Assembly (NCBI GenBank): GCA_932294295.1
Contig: OW028573.1
Span: 72,207,829 to 72,271,828, forward strand
Origin: Alitta virens
Lineage: Eukaryota > Annelida > Polychaeta > Phyllodocida > Nereididae
Direction of reading: 5' to 3'
DNA: 64,000 nt
In this document: positions 14,623 to 29,412 of the stretch, piece by piece
How positions within the stretch are numbered: the first letter of the stretch is position 1
How the letters are laid out: each line of letters begins with the position of its first letter
Notes under the pieces: model-generated
What the model saw: the letters and a program-made list of their open reading frames with translations, nothing else
Databases searched by the model: none
Told to the model about the DNA's origin: nothing
Translations under genes and position numbers: made by a program

Positions 14623-14755
14623 CCCCTCCTGCCTCTCCCCTCCTGCCTCTCTCCTCTCTCCTCTCTCCTCTCTCCTCTCTCCTCTCTCCTCTCTCCTCTC
14701 TCCTCTCTCCTCTCTCTGCTTTCTCTCTCTTCTCTATCTCTCTCCTCTCTCCCCA
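14623..14755. repeat. CT-rich heptanucleotide repeat (CTCTCTC)n
   Basis: At least ten copies of a CTCTCTC unit lie in tandem, flanked by CTCCTGCCTCTC variants. The pure pyrimidine strand leaves frames open on both strands, which explains the Ser/Leu/Pro-rich and Arg/Glu-rich open frames across it. It can form H-DNA in principle. Confidence 0.9.
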
Positions 14756-17700
14756 CAACTGCGTGACCTCCGCCATCCTTCACGCTCATCTCACAAACTG
14801 CATTGTTTTGCTGTCGTGTGACGCCCCATCCTTGGGGACAATGTTCCATGTCGTCATCTGAGAAGGCCACCTTCCTCCCACCTTATGAGGCCACATCATG
14901 GGCCACCCCTTGGGCCTCTGCACTCTGCGGGAGGTGTGAGGAGACGCCGCTCATGACGTGACAGGGCTATGACGTCACGTCCGACCTAGCGGCACACCTA
15001 ATCACGGCAGTTAGTGTTATTTGGGGAGCAGTGAGAATGTGGATGAAGACAGCATAGATGCTTGGTGCTAGGTGAGAGTGTGGGGGATCAGCCAGACTAG
15101 ACTGCAGCAGTCTTTGTGCTTATGATTTAGCGTGACTGCTGCTGCTCTAACCTGAAGGGAATGGAGAGGACTCGGCCAAGGTGACTGTTATGACTAGGCA
15201 AACCAAAGAGACTTATTACCAGCTTGGCCGCCGCCTGACATAATGGTCCACCAATGCAGGGTGACAAACGGTACCCCAGTGAAACAGGCCACGGTAGAGC
15301 CTGCCATATAAAACCGGCTCTGCATTCGACAATCATAACCGCAATGTCCTGATTGGCCGCAACACGAAGTCAGTTACACAAATGCTAGGCCGCAACGGAG
15401 TACTCCATAGATATAGCAGGAGAGGTGAGAGGGGCACTGGGGGCCGAGATGCGCCGTCTCTGTGACCCCATAGAAGGGACATGACCTTTGCCACTTGCTG
15501 ATGCCTCCACCTTCAGTGGAGAGGGCTGGGTTATCATGTGCAGGTCAGAGTCTGGCTGCCTGGGACAGATGGCTTCTAGGCCAGAGAGGTCACCTCTAAG
15601 TGATCACATTCAGTTTGATCTGGCCAGTGTAGAAGTTGCTAGTGTCCTCAGCCAGTGTCCTCAGCCAGCCAGTCGGTGTCACTGGATCCTGGGGCAGGCA
15701 GGCTGACGCAACTTGTTCCTCTGAATGATCGTTCATTGGAGGCGACTGCCAGTCCCCGCTGCCTCCTCAGACTTGTGTGCAATGATCGTTATCGTGCTTT
15801 TATAAGAAGGCAGCATATCAGAGAAGCAGAGAGACATTCCCCTGTAGAATACTCGAGTAGAGAGAGGCAGGCGCTCTATGACAGTCGCCCCCTACATCAC
15901 CCGCCGCATCACTTGTCTCCCAAGATGCAGCTCTTCTTTTGCCTTTAGTGACTTTGTGCTCAGTTAGAGCTCAACTCTAATTGCTCTGTTCTTCATAGGC
16001 TATAAACAAATACACAGCACGTGTGCGCCTATAAACATACAATTAGGCACGTGGCTCGCAAGAAGAAGTCTTTTTAAGGATGGGTTTTCTGCATTGAACG
16101 TCATGAAATCAAGTATTAAGCAGACAGAACCAACGGTCGTTTATTTTGGCTGCCTTCATATGTGAATGAACGGCGAATGTGATTTTGCGAGTGCAGCTTT
16201 AAGTGGCAGAAGTAATTCACCACAGGGATCGATTATACACCATGCTTCATTGACTGCAGATCTTGATCAAGCCAAGACAAAGAAGGCTTTGGATGGCACA
16301 CTTGAAAGCAGCCTATTGTGTTTTGTGATGAGCTCATGTGCTGCATGCATTCAGCCTGTTGTCTTGGCCATGTCCTGCCAGCTGAGTCTGAGCTGACCGC
16401 TGCTGGACCGGATGGTCACTGCAGTGGACTGGAAGAAGGAGACTGATGTTTGATGAGGAGCCTGATACCAGAGATTGTTTCTTTGAGGGGAGCCACGTAC
16501 ATTCGCATTGTCTCTTCCTATTAAGGAGACTGTGTTTGTTTGTGTCTGGATGCCGCCATAATGGGCTGCCCTCCGTGTCATGTTGTTCTGTCTGCAGCAC
16601 TCAGCCTGCTCTTCCGTCATTCCATATTGAGTTGTTTCGCCCTAAATCTGTTGCGGATTTCTTGCCAGCCTGTATGTGGTGCATGTCAGGTTGCAGTTGC
16701 CTCCTCTTGTTTTCCATGTGAGCCCAGACCACACACAGCTGTCTCCAGACGAGCCTGACCTTACAGCCTCTAAAACTACATTAGGATTGCGTGCTTACTA
16801 AACATTCCACAACAATAGTTAATTTGATACAAGAGCTGCGAAACACACAAGCCCGTGGGATGCTGGGAGTTTGCAATTTTCCGAAGAGGCCCGGACGACA
16901 GGCGGCGCTAATGAGGAGTTGGCAAAGAACGACTCCATCGTTTTTGCCTTATGCACTTGTCTCGCCTCATCCCATTTCACTTTCTGCCTGTGATTACATA
17001 CGCTGCTTCAGTCGGGATTTGTCCCGCAGTTTTCGCATCTTCTCTTTGATTACGCGTATGTGACGCACTGTGTGTCAGCAGCCTACAGAAAGCCCAGTCG
17101 AAATAAGGGCCGTGATTCTGCTGGCTGCATGGGAGCGGCAATTTATGGGCTGTTTTTTCTCAAGTGGTCGCTCAGTGCTACATGGCCGCTGACAATGGAA
17201 GCTTCCGCCCGTTGCCTAGGGACTATTTTTCCTGTGAAGTAGTCCCATTGCTGCTCATCCTGGGGCCTTCTTCGTTTTTCCATCAACTGTTTGAAATCCC
17301 GCCGAGTGGCTCTGTTTGACGGGTGGCCATTTTGGGAGAGTGGGGCGCCCCCTGCGGCCATTCCTGCCGCAATCCCACTTCTCGCGCAATTCTCGTTCCT
17401 CGGGTAATTCTCCTTCTCCTGGGACTTAAAGCGTTTGCGTCAGGCCTCAGCGAGTTTCCCAAGAAATGAGACGAATTCAATATCATGAAAGCCGCAAGAA
17501 GATTTGTCGCAGTAATTAAAGATGTGAATACGACTGCATGAATTGCTTAAGTGATCAAAAGCTTCCGCCACAGCCAAGCGTTACAGTCTGATCCTCGTCA
17601 AATTGCAATTAATAAAGATTGCCATCATCCGTGCATAGAGAGAGGTGAGCAAACTCTGCTCAAATGGAATTCATGACTAAGGCCCATGTGTTTAACTTGG

Positions 17701-19228
17701 CTGAGGTAGAAGCGAAATGAGATATCGTTATTAAACGCTGGTGTCTGCTTGGCAGGCCTTGTTGGCAGTGATCATCGACATGAATGATTCCCTCAGTCCC
17801 AGAATTAAACGCATGTCTGGATGCGAAGCACAAAGAAATGAAACATTTCATCTCGTCACACCCTCCTAAGATAAACACCTTTTAACTACTCGGTGGTGGT
17901 TTTTTGAGGCCCCTAAGCCCTTTTAAAGTGAAAACGTCTTATCCTATTGAACTGAATTCTTTGCTTTAGGGAACTTAGTGATCCTCCAAAAAGGCTCTGA
18001 TCCGAGTACAAATGCGGGCTTTGCCAGCTCCTGAAAGTGTTGGGGCTCAAGAAAGGCTCCCTGAAAGAATCATTCTTGCTGTCTTAAACTCAGTTGGTGA
18101 ACAATTTATTTCAATCGAGTTTATAGAAGATAATAAAGTGGCGTAGGCAGCAGTGATTTCCCTTGGTGGTGCAATGCACTGAATGAGAGTATACAATGGA
18201 AATAGAAGGTGAGAAGTTGGCTAGCTCTTTAAGCCAGTGAAGGCCGGTGTATGTAGAAGTGTAGAGAGAGAGAAGCTGAGCAGAAATTTCAAGGCTGCAG
18301 AAGCCCCGCAGTGGGAGTGGAGGGCTTCATCAAACTTGCAAGACGCCCGAAGAAGAACTGGCCAGGTTCTTGAGCCAGTATAAAGGCATTTGTTAGTTGG
18401 CTGGCTGGCTAGGTGATCAGGGTAATTGGTGAGCGCGCCAGCCATGACAGGTCATGTAGTCACGTGGAGAGCGTGCGTAAGGGTGTCGTAGGTAGCGCTC
18501 TGCTCCTCGTATCTGTTCACCCGGCGCTGCCAGGGCACGGCGCTCTATCATCTTTTATCTTCATTACATTCGGGGAAATGATCACCAGTGTTGAGGCGCT
18601 CGCAGCCAAGAATGCCTTTCGCAAATCCAATTCTCTGACAATGTCCGAGGCGTCAGCGGCGCGCTTTATCAGGCCCTACGCCATCGCCGCGTCTTAAGGA
18701 AGGGCCAACGGAGCGCAACCCCGTCAACGTCTGGCAGTTGACCGGCCCGCCAGATCGATAAGGACAACCTCTTTTTAATCTGGCGCATAATGTATTTATA
18801 GAAAATTGGTGCAGGCAGATTAGCAGCCTGGGCTGGTCCATTGGCGGCCTCCAATCGATAGAGCTATTCTTCTGGTTAAGAATAGGAGATCAGCCGCGTC
18901 CCCTAATTGAATTAAACATCAAAAGGAAACATGGAAGGAATGAGGCTCCCTCGAATATGTCACCATGCGTCAGGCGCCACAATGACACCACTGTGACACT
19001 AGAATGACACCACTATGACACTGTGTCAGGCCACCCCTTTGCTTTGCCCTGCACCAGCCTCTAATACAACCACAAGACGCTCTCCTTCTGCCTTTCATTC
19101 ACGCCGAAGTAATGAGTCATGACGTCATGAGCAACAGGAAACGCCTTGATTCTTAGTCAGGAGAGTGACCTACGGCCTTGCTCGGTTCATGTTCACTGCC
19201 TCTGGACGTTTTCACACCCGATCTAGTT

Positions 19229-19244
19229 GGGGGGGGGGGGGGGG
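19229..19244. repeat. Poly-G run, 16 bases
   Basis: Uninterrupted G run seen directly. Confidence 0.9.
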
Positions 19245-21314
19245 AAACTGCAGTGCGCAATTTGCCTAAGCAGACAGAAGTAGCCATAAGTAATCAGACA
19301 GACCGTCAGTGCGAATCAAAACAACATGGTTGGAGAAGTAAGTCGAGCAGGCCAGGTGCACACAGTAGACGCTGGCAAGGGAATTAGGCAAGGAGCAAGA
19401 CTGCAGCCTATGGCTAGAGTGGCCACCGATGGTGGAGGTGACAATACCAGGCCCATAGAATAATCAGGCTGAGACAAGAGTCCGATGTTAAGGATAACAG
19501 GGATGACCTGGCTGGGCAACATTAGGCCCACCAGAATTACATGGCCCTGTTGGGGGACCGTAATAGATGGCAACCCCGATGACGCCGGCCCCTGATAGCA
19601 TCGTGGCCACCATGATGCCCGAGTAATGATACATTTGACAGGAAATACGGGGTCGCTAAAGTCAATATCTGATTGCAGCTGGTCAATTCAGCGGCCAGGA
19701 ATTACACGGCTAGGAGGGTGACAGGACGGCCCCCTTCCTTAATGGCTTGGCCACTTGCTGTGTGGTCGGCGGGTGGGTCTTATTGCAGTGCACTCGTGTG
19801 ATTAAGCTTAGGCAGAATAGAGTGCTCCTCTGGTTTGGCTGTGGCAGTCACTTCAAATTGCTATGCATCAAAGATACTGTCTGCATTTCATGCATTACTC
19901 CTTCGGATTTATCGACCAAAGCGAAATGGTCTTTGCTCTATGAACCTTGTCACAACATTTGTTTTGCGCTTTAAATGCAATACATAACATCAGTTTGTTA
20001 AGGCTACAACTCGCAGTTGATACATGCAACCGTCAAATATGTTGCAAATCACCAGCTGACTCGATGGGCAGCTTTCGTGCATACTCTGCTAGAGTCAATA
20101 GTAAATTGAGTCATATGACTCCTTTATATAGCTGTACAAAGAGTACATTCTGTGAATTGCTACCAAAATAAACACGATATATGGACAAATTACATAAATA
20201 TTTCAGGATGATTTGATTATGTTTAATGGCTTTTTTTGGAGTTGTTGACATGTCAAATTAATGAGCACCTGTATATTTTCTCATTAATTAGGATGTATAC
20301 AATTTACGCCCAATGAGGCTTGTGCAACCATTAATGCTAACGTCTGCAGTTTGATCAAGCTGTTACAAGCTAATTGGCCCAAATAAACCTGGATGAAATC
20401 TTGTTTTGATCATTTCTTTGATGAGTAACCAACCAGATGCTTCCAAGGCATATTGAATTGACGTTTTGGCAAGCTAAAGAAGTCATTCAGGCTGGCACAA
20501 ATATCCTACAGATGTTCTTTAGGTACCCACTTCATTCATTCTGTTTTTTTGGAAAGTGTAATGTGCAGTAAAATGCAGTTTTCTGCAGAAACATCATATC
20601 CAACACAAACATTTGAGGATGGTTAGTTTTTCAGGAAGCCATCCAAGATGTGTGTCATCTGCCAAGATATTTCAGGCTGCAGATCATCTCAATCCAAGCA
20701 GATCTGTCAAGATGCCCTATCTCCTTCATTTCTTTGATGATTTGCCTTCACTAGCTTCAATTGAACTTCACGTGCCAGGTCATGTTACCATGTTGGTTCA
20801 ACATTATCATGGTGTAATTAATTACAACCTGATTTGAGGGTCAGAGCACTGGAAAAGAAAATGAATTTGAATGCCATTATGATGATGTATTACTAATTTA
20901 GAATCAAAAGTCTGCTTGTATGCCTCAATTGTGGCATAGTATTATCTATGCGCTACCTGGTGGTTTTCAGCAGAATCAGCTTGTACGACAATATGTCAGA
21001 GGTAGACACAATGATGAGATGATAAGATGATAAGATCAGTTCTTACAATTCAGCTCAGGTGGGGGTCTCTGACATACAGATATAATATATACTTTTTTTG
21101 GCAACTTGATGTCATTCATGACATATGTGTCACAATGTAACCAAAAAGAAAAATTAATAAGTAAATGACAGTAACAATATAAACATTCACAAGAAGCTAC
21201 TATAAAAAAAAAAAGTTCATGTAATTGTCCATATCTGGCAAAGAGTGGTAGTAACTGAAATTAGCAGCATTATGTGCAGTTATCTGTCAACCTGCAGCAT
21301 TGCGCTGACCTAGT

Positions 21315-21440
21315 CATGCAGAATGCTGGAATATGTCCATGGCTGGATATTGTGTAGCTCAGATAGAATAATCGGTCTAGGAATTGAACCCAGGACGTGT
21401 GCAAAAAAAGTAAAGGCCAGCACCTTGACCAATAGCTACA
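21315..21440 (-). repeat. tRNA-derived SINE, minus strand
   Basis: On the minus strand there is an A-box-like TAGCTATTGGTCAAGG (about 21422-21437), then a B box GGTTCAATTCC (complement of 21380-21390), a close match to the consensus GGTTCGANTCC, at tRNA-like spacing. The sequence continues into a tRNA-unrelated body towards 21315. An in-loop A run shows it is not a functional tRNA. Its exact ends and target-site duplication are not clear. Confidence 0.55.
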
Positions 21441-23059
21441 TGTATAGTCAACAACAAACTTTTAGCAAATTGACAATCACAAAAAGTCAGCAAGGCAGCT
21501 TATGAACTTGAAGCAGAAGTAAGCCAAATGGACTGAACAATGCCAGCAAGAAGCAAATTAACTAGCAAAGCTGGGACAACCTGCAGAGGCTTTTGGTGAG
21601 GCTGTGGACCCAATGTACTTCGGTGCCCCCGAGAAGTCTTGCCAGAGATTTCTTGGAGGGTTTGGGAAAAGCAGTTGTGTACGCCAGGCTCATCGATCTT
21701 CATTGGCACAAATTGCTTGCAGAGGAAACTAACAGGAAAGAGAAGGATAAAAACAAATACGCCGTGGCACTGGGTCCGCTCAATATTGGCCGAATATATC
21801 ACCCCCAGCCGAGACGCTGATTCGCCGCGTTATTGGAGGACGCTGGGACGTCGTGCCACTCGGCTGCGTAACGCACGTCCATCAGGTCAGCACGCATGCG
21901 CCATCCATTCTGGCTGGTGCTGCACCGGAAATGAAAGGGAAGTGAATGCTGGGAATTAGCCGCGTTTAACATGACCCCGCTCATGGAATCGGCAGCCACT
22001 AACACTTGTCCCGCCTCCTTGGACATGGTTGTTAGGCCGGGGCCGGGGGTGTCACAACCTCCTGGCCAAGAGTTTCCTTGTCAATATATTTACTTCTTCC
22101 ACATAACTAGAAGAGCAGTCAATTCCATATGTTGTCAATCTCAGTCCAGTGCATGAATGTCACTGACGCAGCGCTTAAGTAGAAACAGAGCTGCCACCAA
22201 GCCTGTAATATCCTGATAGACAAAGTCAGTCTGGCTTTAAATTGTTTTTGTCGTCACTAAACAACCCCTCGGCATCCAAGTTCTCATTATGGGAGCTTTA
22301 TAAACATTATGATATTGCGTTATCTACTCTTAAGTTTATTGAGTGTTGTATTTATTCACCATCATATCAAGCTCAGCAGCTTAAATTGAGGGTGGGACAT
22401 TAGCACAATGTGTATGGTACACCAGACTATCTAATGTGCTGTAGCATCAACGTGCCTGTACAGTCTCTAGTGAACTGATATAGGGCCATGTTTGAACAGG
22501 TCTTCCCTCGGGGAGAGTGCAATTGTACCACAAAGGAAAGGAACCTTCCTTTTACCCATGGTAGGAGTTACAATCGCCCCTTATGGGATAAATTCGTCGG
22601 TTTCGTGCTCAGGATGTTCTTAAACTGTATTCTTCATGACTGGAAACTTCAGCATAAAACCCCTCAGCGTTTTCGCAGGACAAAAGCCAGACAGAACTTG
22701 ATTCCACATAAAACGGAGTCACCCAATACAAGAACTGAAGGGTTTGCAAGACGTGGTGAGGCGACCCCCATTTTTTTTCAACGTCTTTTGTTGACTTTTC
22801 TTCTCAGTTCAGCTGCACCATGATCTTGTATTCCTCTGCGCTGTTCTCTGGCTGATTTAACACTGAGCAAGTCAGCGTGGAACAGTACAACAATGTCAGC
22901 AGAATGGAAGTAAGGAAAAACCAGGGTTAAATAGAGCGCCTTTGTTTAATTCATGTGAAACTGCAGAAGGCATCTGTTTGGAGCAGCACCATGATGCATC
23001 GAGCTCAAAAGAGAACAGATGCAGACAGACCAAGAAAGGAATCCGAGGTCACATGACTG

Positions 23060-23095
23060 CCCCCCCCCCACCCCCTCAGCGCCCCCCCCCCCCCC
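23060..23095. repeat. Poly-C runs (10 and 14 bases) split by a short spacer
   Basis: C runs at 23060-23069 and 23082-23095, with CACCCCCTCAGCG between them. Strongly strand-asymmetric; the complementary strand could form a G-quadruplex. Confidence 0.9.
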
Positions 23096-25149
23096 TCTAG
23101 CGGCAGACATACCATCCACAGTCTAATGAGCCACGGGTAAATTCCACCAGGGTCATTTATGTGTAATGAGAAAGCCCTCCCCGGGGTTTTTAATACACGA
23201 TGATGTATACTTAAACATCTTGCTAAAACAACATTTCTCTTTGAACAGGATAGATTACAGAAGCAAGGATATGTGATAGGCAGGGTCTGGTAATGAAGCA
23301 GGTTGACAGGGAGACTGCATCATGGAAAACTGCGCCAGCAAATAGATTACTTCTGTCAGAACCCCTGTAATACAGCATTGTTCCTGTAATAGATTCGCAG
23401 GGAAAACAGAGAGCAAGACAAAGGGGCTGATGTGGACATTGCCTATGAGGCCGGGAACAGCAGGAACACTGGATCAACAGTCTTCATGGAAATTGTCAAC
23501 ATCAGCCCAGAGAACATCTGCAGTGGCCCACCATGCACCAACCAGAAAGCAGTCATAGTAGTTGGTATATGTCGACTATAGTCAGATTTGGCTCTGGCAT
23601 TTATTGTTGTTTCTCTAAATGCACACCACGCCATGACCTAGAGACTGTACTGTCAAGGTTATTGTGTTTATTCATGCACACTCACATTATACATAAGGCA
23701 GCTGGATGAAAAGCACGACACTCGCATAATAACTGGACATAAATGAAGTGACATGGCTTACAAGAGGCCAACTATTCACATAGGCTATATACAAAACAGA
23801 TGACTCTATGGACAAAAACAAGGCTACACACAACAGAACCATACTGTCATATTGTTGTCAGTTGGCCATTCATTATGTCTGTGAAGGATAGACATGGCCT
23901 CGTGGCCCAGAAGACACATTTTGTTTGTTGTGGCTGATCTGAATGTTAAATGATGACATGGCTATGACATGAGCCTTGGATATTTACCACCGTTGGATAG
24001 CTAAGTAGTATGAGGCACTAGTTCCGATCTTTGGTTAAAAATTCTACATTTACTTGCCATCAAGTCTTCCGCATACTGTTGGTATAGTTTCTGTACTCTG
24101 ACAGACATGTTTTCACCTTTTTCTCGGAAATATTTCATTAGTGTTATTGCACGCTATTCCTATTATCTGGTAAAGTAGCTACATCTCTTGGGCTCAATAC
24201 AGACAAGTTCTTTCTTGCTCACCTTGTATTGAAATACCAAGCTAGCTGCCATCGACTGTACTCTGTATTGTGAAGTCATCTCTGATGAAAAGAATCCCCT
24301 ATGTCCTTATTGATGGCCAGTCTCGCAGACAACCAGCGAAGATATCGACTGGATGGCAGTCACATTGACAGATTGACTTCAAGGCTACTTGAGGGACAGT
24401 CTCCGCAAAAAGTTAACACATTCTTGACGCTGATGTTGTGATTATTCTGTGGGGTACAGTAGAGGTCACCGTTAAAAGAACACCAATGGGACCATATTTA
24501 TGGTCTTGAGGTTTTTAGGGTCTTGATTTGAGAAAATTACAATACAAAATTTAAAGGTTGTAATTGAGATGATCCGGTTGAAATATCTGTCCTTTACCTA
24601 ATGTTGTGATTAACAGTTTAATTTTGGAGAACTTTATTTCATTGGTTACACAACCACTGCCGAAGTTTGAAAAAGAATGTCAGATTAGCAGATTAGCAGA
24701 TTGCAAGATGCTCCTCCTATCTCTCTCTGAATAAGCACATTCTGTCATCCTTGGAAATCGACCAGATATTTTCGTGGCAATATGATGTAACTTGTGCATC
24801 TCTGTACAACCTACACATGTTATGAAACGAATGTAATTGGAAATCTTCAAGGGCAGCATATTGTTCTGTGATGATTTAAAACACAGGCACTGCAGTTGAA
24901 GATACTGGCTGGGCAATTGAAATACTGGCTGCAGTGTAATTGCTTCTTATCCTGGCTTAATCTCTAGGGGCCCTAATGAGGAGGAGGAGGATGAGGCAAC
25001 AAATGGCCGTTCCCACTGAAGAAAGAGCCGTAAAAACATTTCCATGAGAATCTGCTGCTTTGCCTTTCATCATAAGACGACCATCGAGAAAATTGATTTG
25101 GCAAAACACAAGACATAAGGGGGAACGTTAGACGGGGGAGGGGGTAGGA

Positions 25150-25163
25150 GGGGGGGGGGGGGG
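25150..25163. repeat. Poly-G run, 14 bases
   Basis: Uninterrupted G run inside a longer G-rich stretch that starts near 25135. Confidence 0.9.
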
Positions 25164-25939
25164 TGATGGCTGACCCCAACAAAGCTGCCAATGAGAATAT
25201 TAGGCAGTGGAGACGCGATGATGACGTCACAGACGCAGCAGTTGCTGATGACGGATGCACAGAAGACGTCAGGCTGCGGGGTTTAGCGTCATGGGCAGCG
25301 GCGGAGGTCATGGGGGCTGGTCCCCCGGGGGAATGCATATGTCATGTGCTGCTGATTGAATGGAGGGCCCCTCACCCTCGGCTAATGCTCACGTAATGTG
25401 CAAAGATGGCCTAATGGCCCTAACTAGACATGGGGCTGCCTGCCCAGTGTGTCTGACTTACGACGCCCCCCATCTAAGACGAGGTTAATTCCAGCGCGCT
25501 TTGTAGACGCATTAAAAGGCCAGGCGCTGGGTTGGGCTGCGTACTGGGTTCACTTGGCTTCCTTAATCCCCAAGAATAAGATAATGAGGAACACCTTAAA
25601 AGCCCAGTCCGTAATGAAATAGCACAGCCTTCCCACGAGGCCAGCTCTGCCTAGCACACACATAACTGCCTATCAAACTAATGTGCATAAACATCTTGGT
25701 GTTTTGTGACATTTGTAGAATGGCCTGCTCACATCAAGCGGGTCTCTTGGGACAGGCAGAGGAGAGGCAGAGGAGAAACTGAGGAGGCCATCGGTCATTC
25801 TCTCCCCTGTCCATTGACATCGTTGGCATTCTGACCAAGCGCGCAGCCATAAGAATAGATGTTGGCAACAGAAGGCAACAGAAATACGAAGCCAGCGACA
25901 TTGTATGGCAGAGTCTGGATAGCACATAGTGCTACATAT

Positions 25940-25952
25940 CCCCCCCCCCCCC
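25940..25952. repeat. Poly-C run, 13 bases
   Basis: Uninterrupted C run seen directly. Confidence 0.9.
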
Positions 25953-28900
25953 TCTTCCACCATGAGGCCACGCAGTGTTGCCGAACTGTCCCTTGGGCAC
26001 CCCGTGGACTGTGTGACCACAAAATTCGCCGGCCCACAGCAGACAAGCGGCTCTGCCCTCTGACAGAATAGCACGCATCCATTGCTCACCTCATGCATTA
26101 TGGCTTGCTCTGCTCTGCTCTGCTCTACATGCCTTGGTCTGCTCCTCTTTTTATGGCTGCCAAGGGACTCTCCCAACTAGATTAATTAAATTCACTTCGT
26201 GCTCTTTGGAATTAAACCAACAAACACGACAACTTACAGACTCGGTGTTGTGCAGTCATGATGCCCTATTGTCGTTAGTGACTAAATGCCTTTGCTTCTG
26301 GCAGTGCTTCACACCAAACTGCATGAGTGTGGGAATTCAGACAAATGGTCCCTCTACTGGCTCCATGCCTCAGCAAGTAAGAAGACACCAGTTACTTACC
26401 GAAGGATCGTGGGGCCCAGGAGTCTGCTAGCCTAAATCATTCATGACTCCTTGCCATCCATGTGGACATAAACTGCTAGAGAATAGCCCATGGATGAAAG
26501 AGCATGGATGAAAGCCATGGATGAAAGCAGTCTAGTTGCACTTTATTTGTGGGCCATGAGCCCCCTGGCACTAGCTATCAAGTGCAATGCTATTTTTGTC
26601 AAGAGTAGTGGATGGAAAATCGTTGGTTACCTTATGATGTTTGAGACATGGAAATATACTCCCACGGTCCCCATCCATCTCAGAGGCCACCATATAAATT
26701 ATTAGGCAATGGCATTACGGGGAGCAGGGCCAGTTGCGTAAGTAGATTTGCAGCAAAAGTGCGCCTGGGAAAAGGACAGGGCAGGGGAGCTATGCTAAAC
26801 AAATATTGGACTGGAGTATTAAATTGAGCAAACAGAGCGCTATAGAGGCGGATCGAAGACCGTCACAGATCAGAGAGCTAGCCATGTCAACGACTCTGCT
26901 AAACACGAATTCAAGTATTGCCATTGACAGATGAGTGTGTGCTGCATTAAACCGTACAAATGAAGTCGCCAAAGGCTTTGATAAGCCCGCCTCTTTCAGC
27001 CATTATAGATGTGGATGTTGTGTGTTTCAATATCCAAAGCCTGGCTCCAATAGCAGACTAATAGCTCTCCCTGACAGCCACAACAAGCCAACACACAAGC
27101 CTCCCATTGATCATGGCTGACAGGCGGTCACTCTGTCATTACACACTGACTGGCCAAACGCATCTCCAACTCTTAAGGAGCCCAATCATAAGCATCTGCA
27201 TTATGTATGGCTGTAATAAGGGTGAGGCCGTTGCACCTTTGCTTGGATGGGCCTGATGGCATCTAAGGGCTGCACGCGCACTCTGACAGATGTCAAAGTG
27301 GCATGCTCAGGTACATTATGCCTTACTTAAGTATGTGCACCTTTGTTTACGGCCACTGACACGATGCTGCCATTCACTGTCATGGGACAGCTATGGATTC
27401 ATGCCATTGGACAGTGCCATTAGTTCATGACCTGGGGCAACTCTGCAAATACCAGGCTACCATTAATGGCTAGAAATTAGGGTTGTAGGTTGACCACCTT
27501 ATTTGCCTCCATTATAATGTCCTTCGGGTTCACGTGGATCAAATGTGGAACCCAAACAGTTAAGTCACGTTAGGATTATACAGAAATGTATGAGGCCACG
27601 AATATAAAACAAAGAGACTGGTGTTGGAACTGATGTTTGTGAAGTGATGTGGAAAATTGCTTGTATCTTCTGTAGATAGAAGAGTGCATGGGCCAGAGGA
27701 AGGAGACCTTTGTAATAAGTGCAATGTCACAGAGTCCTGGAGTGACAACAAAGAAAATGTTGAGGCATAGCAGAGGCCCTTGAGGACGTGATGGGCATCT
27801 GAGAGAGACCCTGCCAAAGTCTAAGGCCGCCGAGTGATGCATTGAGCGTGTGTTTTAGGTCAAGTCTATTCTTGACACATGACGTGCAGTCAATGTGCCT
27901 GGCAGTTGCAGACGATATTTGGGGCGTTTTTGAGTCATGACGTTAAGTGTTTTCAAAAGCAGGGTTATATCTCGGCTAAGGGCGACGGGGGCGGTCTCTA
28001 AATAACGCCATGATGACCTCTCTTGACCCGGCCGAATATAGTGACTGGGCTCTCTATAGTCAGACGAAGCGTAACTGGCGGCTAATAGATTAAGGCGGCT
28101 GTCAGTGCGGACGTCAGGACGGCCGAGCCTAGGACATTAAGCGTTGCTTGGGCCCATCTGAGGAGAAGACGCGCAGCCTGGCCAATCACCGTAATATTCA
28201 ATGCAGCGGAAACGAATTGCTTCTACAGCCACTGTGATTGATGGGTCGACGGAGGCAGACATAGCGCAGACTGCAGCCGGCCTCCTCCCTCAGACCTCAC
28301 CCATCAACTCTTCATTAGCGCCCCCTATGAAATAAGTGCGCCAATGAGTAAACACAAACAGAAAGGACCAAAACAGTCATGGCGCGCGCTCATCACCAAT
28401 CTGCCGGTGATCCATCAGAAATTCCCCTCATCACAAAACACCCATCCAGTAGCTCTCGTGTCATTCCCACCTGATCACTAGGTTGTGTGTAAACACTTGT
28501 TAAATGGCGGCGCTGAGGCGGCCCGCTGATCACAGGTAAATAGTCTCCTGACCGGAACTACTTTTATCCGCTGCACATGACGTGAAAGGTGAAAAGCCTA
28601 TTCGCTGGTATTTATGCACTGGAGCATGGCATAATGTTAATCCCAAATAGTCCCCATGTTGTCATAGTAATAACTAATAGCTGTGTTTCAAAAGCTGGTT
28701 TTACAAGGGCTAGGGTGTGTTTTTTGTTGTTTATTTTGTGATGTTGTATTGATTTAAACAACACAGTTGGAATCCTGTCACGCAATCAAAGCAGAATGTG
28801 TGTTGTTTGCTGCATCAGCCTTACTTACTTGCTCGCAAATTGCATCAGATAAGTTCATATGAAATATCTCATCGGCAAAATGGCTTCCACTAAGAATGTG

Positions 28901-29225
28901 TAGATTACTCAGCCACTGTTGCAAATTACTTTGATGGACCAGTGATGGTGGCTGAGTGCACTTAGTGCATGCACTTTTGGCTTATACATACAGCATCAGT
29001 TGAAAATGCCACGACCTAAAAATAAAAAAAACTGCAGAAATACTGTGGTGAAGTCTGTGGTTTATCAGTGTCATAAACTGCCTGCTTATGTTTTCAAGTG
29101 ATGTGGACGATGTGAGAATTTGAAAAAGACGTATAAGTTTTACCCATAAAAGGATAGCTGTAGAAAGTGATGAAATATTATTATTTTGTTCCTCAAATGT
29201 AAATTAACATATGCATGAGCCATAA

Positions 29226-29412
29226 TGATTATATACTGCTACTATGTACTACTATGTTTTTACTATATGTACAGTATATCTACTACTAGTGCTAGAGCAA
29301 CAGTACTACTAATTCTACTGGTACTACTATTTACTACTACTGTAGTATAATGCTACTAGTACTACTGGTACATATTGTACTACTAGTACTACTGCTGGTG
29401 CTGCTGCTGCTG
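29226..29412. repeat. Degenerate trinucleotide repeat (TAC/ACT, ending in CTG)n
   Basis: Nearly 190 bases of imperfect TACTAC/ACTACT triplets with CTAGTA variants end in a short (CTG)n tract. The self-complementary TACTAGTA variants allow weak hairpins. Confidence 0.8.

Noticed and set aside
14394..14870. Long overlapping open frames on both strands (155, 115 and 89 codons)
   Set aside because: They are created by the CTCTCTC repeat, which lacks stop codons in every frame; the peptides are Ser/Leu/Pro or Arg/Glu simple sequence.
21380..21440. Genuine tRNA gene on the minus strand
   Set aside because: A and B boxes are present but the arms do not pair and the anticodon loop carries a poly-T run, so a SINE is the better reading.
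25673..26176. 167-codon minus-strand frame
   Set aside because: Overlapped by two other open frames, includes a poly-C/poly-G run coding for glycines, and has no family motif.
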